Below are positions 9,670 through 20,187 of a stretch of DNA of 64,000 nt, piece by piece. Position 1 is the stretch's first letter. Every line of letters begins with the position of its first letter. Source of the DNA: Vibrio sp. PID17_43 (GTDB taxonomy: Bacteria > Pseudomonadota > Gammaproteobacteria > Enterobacterales > Vibrionaceae); assembly GCF_002608565.1 (NCBI RefSeq), contig NZ_LIXM01000010.1, forward strand, positions 1 through 64,000. The letters run 5' to 3'. The notes beneath the pieces were generated by a model that did not search any database, was not told where the DNA came from, and saw only the letters and a list, made by a program, of their open reading frames with translations. The position numbers and the translations under genes are program-made.

Positions 9670-9746
9670 TGGTGGCTACGACGGGATTCGAACCTGTGAC
9701 CCCATCATTATGAGTGATGTGCTCTAACCAGCTGAGCTACGTAGCC
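9670..9746 (-). tRNA. tRNA-Met(CAU), elongator, copy 4
   Basis: A 77-nt tRNA with anticodon CAT and encoded CCA. It is the first tRNA of the transcript, about 50 bases downstream of the predicted promoter start. Confidence 0.95.
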
Positions 9747-9803
9747 ATAACCATGTATTGTTGTTCTCGTCGCCTTGTTGCCTTGTCGTCGGGAACGGCG
9801 CGC

Positions 9804-9832
9804 ATTATGCGAAGTTGAGTGAGTTCCGTCAA
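9804..9832 (-). promoter_or_regulatory. Strong sigma-70 promoter of the tRNA operon
   Basis: On the minus strand, -35 TTGACG (9832-9827) and -10 CATAAT (9809-9804) are exactly 17 bases apart. The -10 is followed directly by GCGCGCC. A GC-rich discriminator of this kind is typical of stable-RNA promoters under stringent (ppGpp) control. It is the only good promoter seen for the 20-tRNA array. Confidence 0.85.
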
Positions 9833-9965
9833 TAGTTTTTTTTAATAAATCTCGTAAAATCCATCGTTCGCTTTCTTTTTAAACAAAGAGGCGTGTTTAT
9901 GATCTAAAACTGGAAATAAATTGGCTTGCAGTGCAGAAGTTAATTATTGGTCTATTATGACAGAC

Positions 9966-9999
9966 ATAAAAAAAGCCAGCGCGTTGGCTGACTTTTTAT
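9966..9999 (-). terminator. Terminator of ychF
   Basis: The stem AGCCA/TGGCT, extended by neighbouring pairs, is flanked by an A run on the left and a T run on the right. On the minus strand it follows ychF by about 30 bases. It is symmetric enough to act in both directions. Confidence 0.7.
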
Positions 10000-10031
10000 T
10001 TAAATGAATTGTTTGAAATTCATTCGTTTAA

Positions 10032-11123
10032 TTATACGTTGAAACGGAAGTGTACAACGTCACCATCTTTTACGATGTACTCTTTACCTTCTAGACGCCA
10101 TTTACCAGCGTCTTTCGCGCCGCTTTCACCGTTGAACTGGATGAAGTCCTCGTAACCTACTACTTCAGCACGGATGAAGCCTTTTTCAAAGTCCGTGTGG
10201 ATTTTACCAGCAGCTTTTGGCGCAGTTGCACCAACAGGGATAGTCCAAGCACGAACTTCTTTTACGCCAGCAGTGAAGTAAGTGTGAAGGTTTAGCAGCT
10301 CGTAGCCCGCACGAATAACACGGTTTAGGCCTGGCTCTTCGATACCTAGGTCTGCTAGGAATTCTTCACGCTCGTCATCTTCTAGTTCCGCCATTTCTGA
10401 CTCGATTGCAGCACATACAGGAACAACAACGTTGTTTTCTTTTTCTGCGTACTCACGTACAGCGTCTAGGTATGCATTGTCTTCAAAACCATCTTCGTTC
10501 ACGTTAGCGATGTACATCGTTGGTTTTAGGGTTAGGAAGTTTAGGTAACCTACTGCTGCTAGTTCTTCTTTAGAAAGCTCAACAGTACGCGCCATGCCAC
10601 CTTCTGTTAGCACAGGTAGTAGCTTTTCTAGAACGGTTAGTTCAAATTTTGCGTCTTTATCGCCGCCTTTTGCTTTTTTAGCGTTACGCTGGATCGCACG
10701 CTCACAAGCATCAAGGTCAGCCATTGCTAGCTCAAGGTTGATAACTTCAATATCTTCGATTGGTGATACTTTACCCGCTACGTGAACGATGTTGTCGTTT
10801 TCGAAACAACGTACAACGTGGCCGATTGCGTCAGTTTCACGGATGTTCGCTAGGAATTTGTTACCTAGACCTTCACCGCGAGATGCACCTGCAACTAGAC
10901 CAGCAATGTCTACGAATTCCATTGTAGTAGGCAAAACTCTCTGTGGGTTAACGATCTTCGCTAGTGCATCTAGACGTAGATCTGGCACAGGAACCACACC
11001 AGTGTTTGGTTCAATGGTACAGAACGGGAAGTTTGCCGCTTCGATACCCGCTTTAGTTAGTGCGTTAAACAGAGTTGATTTACCAACGTTAGGTAGACCA
11101 ACGATGCCACATTTAAAACCCAT
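10032..11123 (-). CDS. ychF: Ribosome-associated ATPase YchF (EngD)
   Basis: A 363-aa Obg-family P-loop protein that binds ribosomes and hydrolyses ATP. The G1 motif GLPNVGKST is at residues 9-17, and a TGS domain forms the C-terminus. The G4 motif reads NVNE instead of NKxD, the change known to switch this family from GTP to ATP. The start is taken at 11123 (MGFKCGIVG) because family members begin there; an upstream in-frame ATG at 11183 would overlap pth by 50 bases. It lies 10 bases after pth, and pth-ychF is a conserved pair. Confidence 0.96.
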   Translation of the reverse strand: MGFKCGIVGLPNVGKSTLFNALTKAGIEAANFPFCTIEPNTGVVPVPDLRLDALAKIVNPQRVLPTTMEFVDIAGLVAGASRGEGLGNKFLANIRETDAIGHVVRCFENDNIVHVAGKVSPIEDIEVINLELAMADLDACERAIQRNAKKAKGGDKDAKFELTVLEKLLPVLTEGGMARTVELSKEELAAVGYLNFLTLKPTMYIANVNEDGFEDNAYLDAVREYAEKENNVVVPVCAAIESEMAELEDDEREEFLADLGIEEPGLNRVIRAGYELLNLHTYFTAGVKEVRAWTIPVGATAPKAAGKIHTDFEKGFIRAEVVGYEDFIQFNGESGAKDAGKWRLEGKEYIVKDGDVVHFRFNV

Positions 11124-11133
11124 GATAGTAACC

Positions 11134-11724
11134 TTATTCAGCTTTGAACGTGTGGAGGCGATTTTGTGCTTTTGATAGACCATCCTTAATTAGGATATCT
11201 AGACAGCGTACTGATTCATCAGCTGCGGCGTCTAGTAGCTCTTGCTCTTTCGCTGGAGCCTTGCCTAGTACAAAACCTGCCACTTTATCTTTGTGTCCCG
11301 GATGGCCGATGCCGATACGAAGACGATAAAAATCTTTGTTATTGCCCAGTTTACTTATCGTGTCACGCAGGCCGTTATGACCACCGTGACCGCCACCTTT
11401 TTTAAACTTAGCGACACCTGGCGGTAAGTCTAGCTCGTCATGAGCAACCATGATCTCTTCTGGCTTAATTTGATAAAACTTCGCTAGTGCAGCGACAGCT
11501 TTGCCAGATAGGTTCATGAAGGTGGTTGGGATAAGCAAACGGAGATCCTGGCCGTTGACCATTATACGTCCGGTTAGGCCAAAGAACTTTGGTTCGTTCT
11601 TCAGGGTAACGTTGTGAACGCGTGCTAATTCTTCTACGACCCAAGCCCCCGCATTGTGGCGAGTTTTGGCGTATTCTGGTCCCGGATTAGCAAGACCAAC
11701 GAGAAGTTTGATTGGTTGACTCAA
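11134..11724 (-). CDS. pth: Peptidyl-tRNA hydrolase
   Basis: A 196-aa enzyme that releases peptides from prematurely dissociated peptidyl-tRNA. It has the N-terminal [17 protein letters not shown] signature with the catalytic His23, the [11 protein letters not shown] motif with the conserved Asp, and [12 protein letters not shown]. The C-terminal helical lid is present. It sits between prs and ychF on the same strand but is separated from prs by a terminator, so pth-ychF probably has its own promoter in the 11725-11820 region. Confidence 0.97.
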   Translation of the reverse strand: MSQPIKLLVGLANPGPEYAKTRHNAGAWVVEELARVHNVTLKNEPKFFGLTGRIMVNGQDLRLLIPTTFMNLSGKAVAALAKFYQIKPEEIMVAHDELDLPPGVAKFKKGGGHGGHNGLRDTISKLGNNKDFYRLRIGIGHPGHKDKVAGFVLGKAPAKEQELLDAAADESVRCLDILIKDGLSKAQNRLHTFKAE

Positions 11725-11817
11725 GGTTAGGATCTCTCTGGAATCTCAAAAAGCGCAGTATGATAGCACAGAAAACTCACAGTGGGCGACCAAGCGCAAT
11801 TCTCTCTTTTCATACAA

Positions 11818-11850
11818 ATAAAAAAAACACCCCAAGGAGGGGTGTTTTTG
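11818..11850. terminator. Terminator after prs
   Basis: A 7-bp stem ACACCCC/GGGGTGT with a 5-base loop (11827-11845) has an A run on the left and Ts on the right. On the minus strand it follows the prs stop by 26 bases and separates prs from pth. Confidence 0.85.
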
Positions 11851-11876
11851 AAATCAGTGTAACTGAAATGTTCGGA

Positions 11877-12821
11877 TTAGTTGAACATTGCAGAGATTGA
11901 CTCTTCGTTGCTAATACGACGAATCGCTTCAGCGAGCATGCGCGATAGGCTTAGTGTGGTTACTTTGCCTGTTGCAGCCATCTCTTTAGATAGAGAGATA
12001 GAGTCAGTGACGATAACTTGGTCAAGAACAGAGTTCTTAATGTTATCTGCAGCGTTACCAGAGAAAACAGCGTGAGTTGCGTAAGCGAACACGCGCTTAG
12101 CACCGCGCTCTTTTAGCGCTTCAGCGGCTTTACATAGTGTGCCACCTGTATCGATCATGTCGTCAACGATCACGCAGTCACGACCTTCAACGTCACCGAT
12201 TAGGTTCATTACTTCAGAAACGTTTGCACGTGGACGACGTTTATCAACGATAGCGATATCGATATCACCTAGCGCTTTAGCTGTCGCACGAGCACGAACA
12301 ACGCCACCTAGGTCAGGAGAAACCACTACTGGGTTTTCTAGACCACGAGATTGCATGTCTTCTAGAAGTACTGGTGTACCGAAGATGTTATCCACTGGTA
12401 CATCGAAGAAGCCTTGGATTTGCTCTGCATGTAGGTCGATAGTAAGAACGCGGTCAACACCAACGTTAGATAGGAAATCAGCAACAACTTTTGCAGTGAT
12501 TGGTACACGCGCAGAACGTACACGACGATCTTGACGAGCGTAACCGAAGTAAGGAATAACTGCAGTGATACGGCCTGCTGAAGCACGGCGCATTGCATCA
12601 ATCATAACAACCAGTTCCATTAGGTTGTCGTTAGTTGGGGCACAAGTGGATTGAATGATGAAAACATCGCTACCACGAACATTCTCGTTGATTTGAACTG
12701 CAACTTCGCCATCAGAAAAGCGAGAAACAGATGCATCACCTAGAGAGATGTAAAGACGATCAGCAATACGTTGGGCTAGTTCAGGTGTTGCATTACCAGC
12801 AAATAGCTTCATATCAGGCAC
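11877..12821 (-). CDS. prs: Ribose-phosphate pyrophosphokinase
   Basis: Makes PRPP from ribose 5-phosphate and ATP for purine, pyrimidine, histidine, tryptophan and NAD synthesis. It is 314 aa long and nearly collinear with E. coli Prs. Visible motifs are [27 protein letters not shown] (ATP binding), [16 protein letters not shown] (metal and ribose contacts) and the PRPP loop [13 protein letters not shown]. The start [10 protein letters not shown] matches the family. It follows ispE by 28 bases; lolB-ispE-prs is a conserved order. Confidence 0.98.
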   Translation of the reverse strand: MPDMKLFAGNATPELAQRIADRLYISLGDASVSRFSDGEVAVQINENVRGSDVFIIQSTCAPTNDNLMELVVMIDAMRRASAGRITAVIPYFGYARQDRRVRSARVPITAKVVADFLSNVGVDRVLTIDLHAEQIQGFFDVPVDNIFGTPVLLEDMQSRGLENPVVVSPDLGGVVRARATAKALGDIDIAIVDKRRPRANVSEVMNLIGDVEGRDCVIVDDMIDTGGTLCKAAEALKERGAKRVFAYATHAVFSGNAADNIKNSVLDQVIVTDSISLSKEMAATGKVTTLSLSRMLAEAIRRISNEESISAMFN

Positions 12822-12849
12822 GGTGGAAACCTCGGGTTTGCGTCCAGTT

Positions 12850-13722
12850 TTAAATAGGTCGGTGTTGGGCTGATTGGTATTCAGCCAAAGTCTCTTTTAG
12901 TGGCGAAATATTGCGCCCTTGAGCGACAAATGCCGAGACATTATCAGAGAGTTGTGCAAGGAGAGTTTCTGCTTCAGATTTGCTCGAAAATTCAGCAAAA
13001 ACGCAAGAACCTGTCCCCGTTAATCTTGACGGCGCGTATTGTAGCAGCCAAGAAAGTTGCTTATCAACCTCTGGGTAGAGCAATCGTACAATTTTTTCGC
13101 AATCGTTTACGCTTGGCGTGTTTAAAAGCGTATCTAAATCGCGCTTTGGCGTGTTTCGGATCAAATTTGGATGACCGAATATGTCCGCAGTTGCAATGGA
13201 AACGTTCGGTCTTACCACCAAATACCATTTCTCGTCAGGATGAGCAGGAGAAAGTTTCTCTCCTACACCTTCGGCAAAAGCAGAAAAACCACGAACAAAG
13301 ACCGGCACATCAGCACCAAGTACCAAACCGATTTCCGCTAATTCGTCATCACTTAGGTTGGTTTGCCATAGGAAGTTTAGTGCAACTAGTGTGGTGGCTG
13401 CGTTTGAGGAACCACCACCAATACCACCACCCATAGGTAAGATCTTATGCAGATCAATCTGGGCACCGTATGAGCAGTTCGCATAGCGTTGTAGCGCCGT
13501 CGCTGCTTTCCAAATCAGATTGTCTTTTAATGGGACGTCTTTGAGCTCTGGGGAAATGGTAATCTCACCAGAGTTGTTGGCTTGAATGGTGAGCTCATCG
13601 CCGTGATCGACGAACTGGAATAGAGTTTGTAACTCGTGGTAGCCGTTTTCAGTGCGACCATTAATATATAGAAAGAGATTCAATTTCGCTGGTGATGGCC
13701 AGCGGGTTGAAAGATCGATCAT
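12850..13722 (-). CDS. ispE: 4-diphosphocytidyl-2-C-methyl-D-erythritol kinase
   Basis: A 290-aa GHMP kinase of the non-mevalonate isoprenoid pathway. The N-terminal [13 protein letters not shown] and the ATP-binding loop [15 protein letters not shown] are clear, and a C-terminal GHMP motif ([13 protein letters not shown]) is present. The start is placed at 13722 because its ATG overlaps the lolB stop (ATGA) and the family begins close to this point. An in-frame ATG at 13737 would add five residues. The overlap implies translational coupling with lolB. Confidence 0.95.
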   Translation of the reverse strand: MIDLSTRWPSPAKLNLFLYINGRTENGYHELQTLFQFVDHGDELTIQANNSGEITISPELKDVPLKDNLIWKAATALQRYANCSYGAQIDLHKILPMGGGIGGGSSNAATTLVALNFLWQTNLSDDELAEIGLVLGADVPVFVRGFSAFAEGVGEKLSPAHPDEKWYLVVRPNVSIATADIFGHPNLIRNTPKRDLDTLLNTPSVNDCEKIVRLLYPEVDKQLSWLLQYAPSRLTGTGSCVFAEFSSKSEAETLLAQLSDNVSAFVAQGRNISPLKETLAEYQSAQHRPI

Positions 13723-14357
13723 TGGGTGATGTTCCATTTTGTGATCACTAAATTAATTTTTACGTCAGCGGTACTTAGCTTCAGTCTGTTCGGCAAAGGC
13801 AGCGTTTGCTCATGCCATTCCACGTCACCGTAGCGCTGGTAGGCTATGTTCCAATCGTTTACACCGATCTGTTTATCCAGTGCTTGCAATGTATTGGTTG
13901 GTGAAAGTTGGAAAGAGTCGGCATCTGTCGGTAAACCGAGTAGCCAATCCGGCATGTGGTCAACAGGCATCATCAAGCCCGTTAATCGGTAAATCAATTG
14001 GTTGGCATCACGGGCAGTAAGGACTTGGTCGTCGTAGGTTTCGACGGTTGCGCCTTGCGGGGTAATCGTGAGCTTTAGTGCCGTCTGGCCGAGTAACGTA
14101 GTTAAGCGTAGCTGACTCAGTGCGGCGGAGTGTTTCCAGAAGAAGTTTAAACTCTGCCTTTGATTTGGGCCAATGTAACCGAGTTTGCCCGTCGCTTGAA
14201 AATCATTGATGGTTTCAAGTCGCTGCTCGTGCGCTTGCCACTCGACGCTAGTGACGCTTTCAGGTACGGAGGTACAACCTGCAAGTACGATGCTCGATAA
14301 GAGCAAGATGAGAAAGGAGCGTAAGGTCATGTTTGATGGCTTATTAATCAGTTTCAT
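13719..14357 (-). CDS. lolB: Outer-membrane lipoprotein LolB
   Basis: A receptor on the inner face of the outer membrane that takes lipoproteins from LolA and inserts them. It is up to 212 aa long. The signal peptide ends in a lipobox (IVLAGC), giving a lipidated cysteine at residue 28, or 19 if translation starts at the internal ATG at 14330. The shorter form has the more usual signal length. The mature part matches LolB in length and in features such as FFWKHS and WLLGLPTD. The gene is divergent from hemA and overlaps ispE, the standard vibrio arrangement. Confidence 0.92.
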   Translation of the reverse strand: MKLINKPSNMTLRSFLILLLSSIVLAGCTSVPESVTSVEWQAHEQRLETINDFQATGKLGYIGPNQRQSLNFFWKHSAALSQLRLTTLLGQTALKLTITPQGATVETYDDQVLTARDANQLIYRLTGLMMPVDHMPDWLLGLPTDADSFQLSPTNTLQALDKQIGVNDWNIAYQRYGDVEWHEQTLPLPNRLKLSTADVKINLVITKWNITQ

Positions 14358-14491
14358 CGGTAATCGTTCACAACTATAGCATTGAAAAGACGGAGTTAGG
14401 AAAACAAATCCGGCTTACCCTTTCAATAAATGCGTGCTTACAGTAAAATTCTGAACCTATTTTATAACCGATCTCAGAGATACCACGTTAG

Positions 14492-15748
14492 ATGTCCTTG
14501 CTTGCTATTGGAATCAATCACAATACAGCGTCTGTTGACTTGCGAGAGAAAGTGGCATTTGGACCCGATAAACTGGGCCTAGCACTTGAGCAACTCAGGG
14601 ACCATGAAGCTGTTAACAGCAGTGTGATTCTTTCAACCTGTAACCGTACCGAGGTGTACTGCGATGTTAAGCAGGAAACACGAGACGAGCTTATCGGCTG
14701 GTTAGCTCAGTTCCACCAAGTTAACCAAGAAGATTTGATGCCGAGCCTATATGTACATGAAGAGCAGGCTGCGATTACGCACTTGATGCGCGTTTCTTGT
14801 GGTCTGGATTCTCTGGTACTCGGTGAGCCTCAGATTTTGGGGCAGGTTAAACAAGCGTTTTTAGTTTCTCGCGAGTATCAGTCGGTTGACGCCTCGATGG
14901 ATAAGCTTTTCCAAAAAACCTTTTCTGTCGCGAAGCGTGTTCGTACTGAAACGGATATCGGTGGTAACGCTGTGTCGGTGGCGTATGCCGCTTGCACATT
15001 GGCGAAGCATATCTTTGAATCCTTGTCTGAATCAACGGTACTGATGGTTGGCGCAGGTGAAACTATCGAGCTAGTAGCGAAACACTTAGCTGCTAACGGT
15101 TGCACCAAAATGATTGTTGCTAACCGAACTAAAGAGCGAGCGCGAGGGCTCGCTGAGCAGTTCGGTGCAGAAGTGATCAGTTTGAATGAAATACCTGATC
15201 ACCTGCCGAGAGCGGATATTGTGATTAGTTCTACCGCTAGTCCACTGCCAATTATTGGTAAGGGGATGGTGGAAACCGCGCTGAAAAAACGTCGTCACCA
15301 GCCTATCTTGTTGGTGGATATTGCCGTTCCGCGTGACGTGGAGGCTCAAGTCGGTGAACTGAGTGATGCTTATTTGTATACTGTGGATGATTTGCAATCA
15401 ATCATCGACAATAATATTGAGCAGCGCAAGGTGGAAGCGGTTCAAGCGGAAGCGATCGTCAACGAAGAAAGTGGCGTATTTATGACATGGCTACGTTCAC
15501 TGCAAGCGGTGGACAGTATTCGAGACTATCGTCAGTCGGCGAATGAAATCCGGGAAGAGTTATTAAGCAAAAGTCTGCAATCTTTGGCAACGGGCGCTGA
15601 CCCTGAGAAAGTATTGCGTGAACTTAGCAACAAACTCACCAACAAATTAATTCATGCCCCAACTCGCGCATTGCAAAGTGCGGCAGAGCAGGGCGAACAA
15701 GCAAAATTAACGGTTATCCGCCAAACACTTGGTCTGGATAATCTGTAA
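14492..15748 (+). CDS. hemA: Glutamyl-tRNA reductase
   Basis: The first committed enzyme of C5-pathway tetrapyrrole synthesis, reducing Glu-tRNA to glutamate 1-semialdehyde. It is 418 aa long. The nucleophilic Cys50 lies in [10 protein letters not shown]. The substrate loop [18 protein letters not shown]-like stretch is present near residue 105, an NADPH-binding domain ([17 protein letters not shown]) follows, and the C-terminus is a dimerisation helix bundle. It heads the hemA-prfA-prmC-sirB2-sirB1-kdsA series. GltX, encoded 20 kb away, makes its substrate. Confidence 0.97.
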   Translation: MSLLAIGINHNTASVDLREKVAFGPDKLGLALEQLRDHEAVNSSVILSTCNRTEVYCDVKQETRDELIGWLAQFHQVNQEDLMPSLYVHEEQAAITHLMRVSCGLDSLVLGEPQILGQVKQAFLVSREYQSVDASMDKLFQKTFSVAKRVRTETDIGGNAVSVAYAACTLAKHIFESLSESTVLMVGAGETIELVAKHLAANGCTKMIVANRTKERARGLAEQFGAEVISLNEIPDHLPRADIVISSTASPLPIIGKGMVETALKKRRHQPILLVDIAVPRDVEAQVGELSDAYLYTVDDLQSIIDNNIEQRKVEAVQAEAIVNEESGVFMTWLRSLQAVDSIRDYRQSANEIREELLSKSLQSLATGADPEKVLRELSNKLTNKLIHAPTRALQSAAEQGEQAKLTVIRQTLGLDNL

Positions 15749-15777
15749 CTCACGCTTTTTATTAAGAAAACGACACT

Positions 15778-16866
15778 ATGAAAGCCTCTATTCTAACAAA
15801 GCTAGAATCACTAGTAGAACGTTACGAAGAAGTACAACACCTATTGGGTGATCCTGGCGTGATCGGCGATCAGGACAAATTCCGTGCATTATCAAAAGAG
15901 TATTCTCAACTCGAAGAAGTGACTAAGTGCTTCCAAGCTTATCAGCAAGCTCAAGAAGATCTTGACGCAGCAGAAGAGATGGCAAAAGAAGATGACGCAG
16001 AAATGCGTGAAATGGCTCAGGAAGAGATTAAAGAAGCAAAAGAAGCTATCGAGCGCTTAAACGATGAGCTGCAAATTTTGCTTCTGCCGAAAGATCCAAA
16101 TGATGAGCGCAACTGTTTCCTAGAAATCCGTGCTGGTGCAGGTGGTGATGAAGCGGGCATCTTCGCGGGTAACCTTTTCCGCATGTATTCTAAATTCGCT
16201 GAGAAAAAAGGCTGGCGCATCGAAGTGATGAGCTGCAACGAGTCTGAACAAGGCGGTTATAAAGAGATGATCGCAAAAGTCAGTGGCGATGGTGCATATG
16301 GTGTGCTGAAGTTCGAGTCTGGCGGTCATCGTGTTCAACGCGTACCTGAAACCGAATCTCAAGGTCGTGTACACACGTCTGCGTGTACGGTTGCTGTGAT
16401 GCCAGAAATTCCAGAAGCTGATCTACCAGAGATCAAGGCTGCGGATCTAAAAATCGATACATTCCGAGCATCAGGCGCGGGTGGTCAGCATGTTAACACC
16501 ACGGATTCTGCAATCCGTATTACTCACTTACCAACGGGTACGGTTGTTGAGTGTCAGGACGAACGTTCACAACATAAGAACAAAGCGAAAGCGATGGCAG
16601 TGCTTGCTGCGCGTATCGTTCAAGCAGAAGAAGCCCGCCGTGCAGCGGAAGTTTCTGATACACGTCGCAACCTACTTGGTTCTGGTGACCGTAGTGACCG
16701 TATCCGAACTTATAACTACCCTCAAGGGCGTGTTTCTGATCACCGTATTAATCTAACGGTTTACCGTTTGAACGAGGTGATGGAAGGTGATTTAGCAAGC
16801 TTGATCGAGCCTGTAATTCAAGAGCACCAAGCGGATCAACTGGCTGCGTTGGCAGAGAATCACTAA
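15778..16866 (+). CDS. prfA: Peptide chain release factor 1
   Basis: Recognises UAA and UAG stop codons and triggers peptide release. It is 362 aa long. The catalytic GGQ is at residues 235-237 in [14 protein letters not shown]. The stop-codon tripeptide of the P-x-T type is Pro190-Glu-Thr192, where E. coli has PAT as I recall it. The N-terminal coiled region is typical of RF1. It lies 29 bases after hemA and is followed after 3 bases by prmC, the methylase that modifies this GGQ glutamine. Confidence 0.98.
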   Translation: MKASILTKLESLVERYEEVQHLLGDPGVIGDQDKFRALSKEYSQLEEVTKCFQAYQQAQEDLDAAEEMAKEDDAEMREMAQEEIKEAKEAIERLNDELQILLLPKDPNDERNCFLEIRAGAGGDEAGIFAGNLFRMYSKFAEKKGWRIEVMSCNESEQGGYKEMIAKVSGDGAYGVLKFESGGHRVQRVPETESQGRVHTSACTVAVMPEIPEADLPEIKAADLKIDTFRASGAGGQHVNTTDSAIRITHLPTGTVVECQDERSQHKNKAKAMAVLAARIVQAEEARRAAEVSDTRRNLLGSGDRSDRIRTYNYPQGRVSDHRINLTVYRLNEVMEGDLASLIEPVIQEHQADQLAALAENH

Positions 16867-16869
16867 TTC

Positions 16870-17730
16870 ATGAGCCCAGTTCAATCCATTGAGCAAGCGC
16901 TGAAAAGTGCGACGGCAATTTTGAGAGAAGGCGGCGATGAGTCGCCTTCTCTCGATGCAGCAGTCCTTCTTTGTCATGCACTCAACAAACCAAGAAGTTA
17001 CTTACTCACTTGGCCAGAAAAATTGTTGGAAGCGGATCAGCAAGCGCATTTTGATGCATTGCTTGAACGTCGCATCTCGGGGGAGCCTGTCGCGTATATC
17101 ATTGGCGAGCGTGAGTTTTGGTCATTGCCGCTTAGGGTTTCACCTTCAACGTTGATCCCAAGACCGGACACCGAGCGCTTGGTTGAGGTGGCGTTGGATA
17201 AAACCTATGAGCAAACGGGTCCCATCCTAGATTTAGGCACTGGTACCGGTGCGATTGCATTGGCGTTGGCCTCCGAGTTACCGAAACGCCAAGTGATGGG
17301 GGTTGATCTAAAGCAAGAGGCGAAAGAACTGGCAGAGTTTAATGCCGAACAATTAAATATTAAAAATGTGACCTTTGACCAAGGTAGCTGGTTCGAGCCT
17401 ATTGCCTGCGGTACAAAGTTTGCTTTAATTGTCTCCAATCCGCCGTATATCGACGAAAAAGATCCGCACTTATCTCAAGGTGATGTGCGTTTTGAGCCGA
17501 AATCGGCGCTCGTCGCGGATGAAAATGGCTTGGCGGATATTCGTCATATCTCTGATCTTGCTCGTCAATATCTGGAAGACGGCGGATGGCTCGCGTTTGA
17601 ACATGGTTATGACCAAGGCGAAGCCGTTCGAGAGATCATGACGAACTTTGGTTATAAGCAAGTAGTCACGGAAAAAGACTACGGCGAGAATGACCGAGTG
17701 ACGCTTGGTTGCTACACCGCACAATCATAA
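16870..17730 (+). CDS. prmC: Release factor glutamine methyltransferase PrmC
   Basis: Methylates the glutamine of the GGQ motif in RF1 and RF2. It is 286 aa long. An N-terminal helical substrate-binding domain is followed by a Rossmann methyltransferase fold with the SAM-binding loop DLGTGTG at 121-127. The NPPY motif at 190-193 positions the target amide. Its ATG lies 3 bases after the prfA stop, so enzyme and substrate are co-translated. Confidence 0.97.
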   Translation: MSPVQSIEQALKSATAILREGGDESPSLDAAVLLCHALNKPRSYLLTWPEKLLEADQQAHFDALLERRISGEPVAYIIGEREFWSLPLRVSPSTLIPRPDTERLVEVALDKTYEQTGPILDLGTGTGAIALALASELPKRQVMGVDLKQEAKELAEFNAEQLNIKNVTFDQGSWFEPIACGTKFALIVSNPPYIDEKDPHLSQGDVRFEPKSALVADENGLADIRHISDLARQYLEDGGWLAFEHGYDQGEAVREIMTNFGYKQVVTEKDYGENDRVTLGCYTAQS

Positions 17731-17767
17731 CGAGCAAGTCAGCAGTAACTTATAAAAGAGAAAGAAA

Positions 17768-18151
17768 ATGTACGTAGCTCTAAAACACATTCACTTAGTA
17801 ACGATCGCATTGAGCGCGACGCTACTATCGCTCCGATTTGCGTTGCTGATGATGGACTCGCCAAAACGCAATAATCGCTTCCTGAAAGTTTTCCCACACA
17901 TTGTTGATACCGCGCTGTTGTTGTCTGGTATTGGCTTGATCATGGTGACTGGTTTTGTTCCATTTACGGATTCCGCACCTTGGCTAACCAACAAAATTAC
18001 TTGTGTGCTCGCGTACATTGCTCTTGGCTTCTTCGCGCTTAAAATGGCGAAAAACAAGTTGCTGCGAATTTTTGCCTTCTTTGGCGCGTTAGGCTGGTTA
18101 GTGATGGCTGCCAATATTGCAGTATCTAAAAATCCAAACTTATTTGGGTAA
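17768..18151 (+). CDS. sirB2: SirB2-family membrane protein
   Basis: A 127-aa protein with about four hydrophobic segments and basic loops, matching the SirB2 family (YchQ in E. coli) in length, topology and position. The molecular function is not known. It lies between prmC and sirB1, the conserved order that ends in kdsA. Start at ATG 17768, preceded by an AGAG-A-AAG purine-rich site. Confidence 0.85.
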   Translation: MYVALKHIHLVTIALSATLLSLRFALLMMDSPKRNNRFLKVFPHIVDTALLLSGIGLIMVTGFVPFTDSAPWLTNKITCVLAYIALGFFALKMAKNKLLRIFAFFGALGWLVMAANIAVSKNPNLFG

Positions 18152-18156
18152 TCTTC

Positions 18157-18966
18157 ATGCTTGAGTTTTTTGACGAAGATTTTGATAACATGGCGTTGGT
18201 GGAAGGCGCGTTAGAGTTAAATTATTCCATCAGCCCTGACACCAATGTGCATTGGGCGAAACAAGAGTTAGAGCGCCTTTACCAAGAGGCGGAAGCAACA
18301 TTGGTTCATGAGACTGATGAAGAGCAACGTTTCGATTCGTTCCTGCGTCTATTCTTTCATGAGTGGGGCTTTAAAGGCGACGAGCAAGAGTACTTTATTT
18401 CTGACAACAGCTTTATTGATAAAGTGCTAGAACGTAAAAAAGGCATTCCTGTCAGCCTTGGTGCTATCTTACTTTACTTGGGTAACCGTCTTGGCTTCCC
18501 AATGAAGGGGGTAACGTTCCCGACCCAATTTCTGATCAAAGTGGATTGGATGCACAAAACACCGGACTATATTAACCCGTTCAACGGTGAGTATGTCGGT
18601 GAGAAAATTCTTCAAGCTTGGTTAATTGGTCAAGAAGGCCCATTTGCGACACTTAAGCCTGAACATTTTGAAGAAGCAGACAACCCAACAGTGATTGGTC
18701 GATGGTTAGCACTCATAAAAAGCGCCATGCTGCGTGAAGAAAAATATACACTCGCGCTGCGTTGCACCAATCTTGCTTTAACGTTTGTACCTGATGACCC
18801 GTATGAAATTCGTGACCGTGGATTTATCTTCCAGCAGCTAGAATGTCATCAGGTGGCGGTGTCTGATTTTGAGTACTTTATTGACCAATGCCCGGACGAT
18901 CCGGCATCAGAGCTACTAAAATCACAAGTTAACGTGATGAGCGAAAAGCACGTTACGCTTCACTAA
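18157..18966 (+). CDS. sirB1: SirB1-family protein (transglutaminase-like/TPR)
   Basis: A 269-aa soluble protein of the SirB1 family (YchA in E. coli). The N-terminal half has the transglutaminase-like SirB1 region with RKKGIPVSLGAILLYLG and FPTQFLIKVD. The C-terminal part (LRCTNLALTFVPDDPYEIRDRG and onward) looks like TPR repeats. The biochemical role is unknown. It starts 5 bases after sirB2 and precedes kdsA. Confidence 0.88.
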   Translation: MLEFFDEDFDNMALVEGALELNYSISPDTNVHWAKQELERLYQEAEATLVHETDEEQRFDSFLRLFFHEWGFKGDEQEYFISDNSFIDKVLERKKGIPVSLGAILLYLGNRLGFPMKGVTFPTQFLIKVDWMHKTPDYINPFNGEYVGEKILQAWLIGQEGPFATLKPEHFEEADNPTVIGRWLALIKSAMLREEKYTLALRCTNLALTFVPDDPYEIRDRGFIFQQLECHQVAVSDFEYFIDQCPDDPASELLKSQVNVMSEKHVTLH

Positions 18967-19872
<906 letters not shown>

Positions 19873-19901
19873 TCATTCTTATTTGAATGTTTCAATAAAG
19901 T

Positions 19902-19930
19902 GGTCAGCATTATGCTGGCCATTTTTGTTT
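19902..19930 (+). terminator. Terminator after kdsA
   Basis: The stem GGTCAGCA/TGCTGGCC is followed by ATTTTTGTTTTT, 30 bases after kdsA. The remaining interval to nutA (19931-20187) shows no gene and presumably holds the nutA promoter. Confidence 0.8.
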
Positions 19931-20187
19931 TTACAACAGCACTCTGGTCTACTATAGCTTCTTGTTTTGTAACTATTATCTATAATCTTTCGAAACAACT
20001 GTTGCAAACTTCACCACCTAAAGCACTTATTAGTGATCTGCGTATCACAATAATGACATAACAATGCTATTAGCATAGCGTTCTTTTAAACTGCACCCGT
20101 TTATAGCGCCTCACTAGCTGGAATTTGATTCCTTTAGTTTCTATACAGCGCAATCTAGTGGACCTCAGAAGAGAATAAGGTAAAACA

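Noticed and set aside
7359-9727. Open frames with repeated peptides across the tRNA array on the plus strand
   Set aside because: They are antisense translations of the tRNA genes; all share the same peptide blocks and have no ribosome sites.
7341-9746. Regular repeats that could be taken for a CRISPR-like array
   Set aside because: Every repeat folds as a complete tRNA with an anticodon and CCA, and the spacers are short, unequal and partly duplicated.
10032-11183. Longer ychF start at 11183
   Set aside because: It would overlap pth by 50 bases and add 20 residues not seen in the family, whereas the start at 11123 gives the conserved N-terminus.
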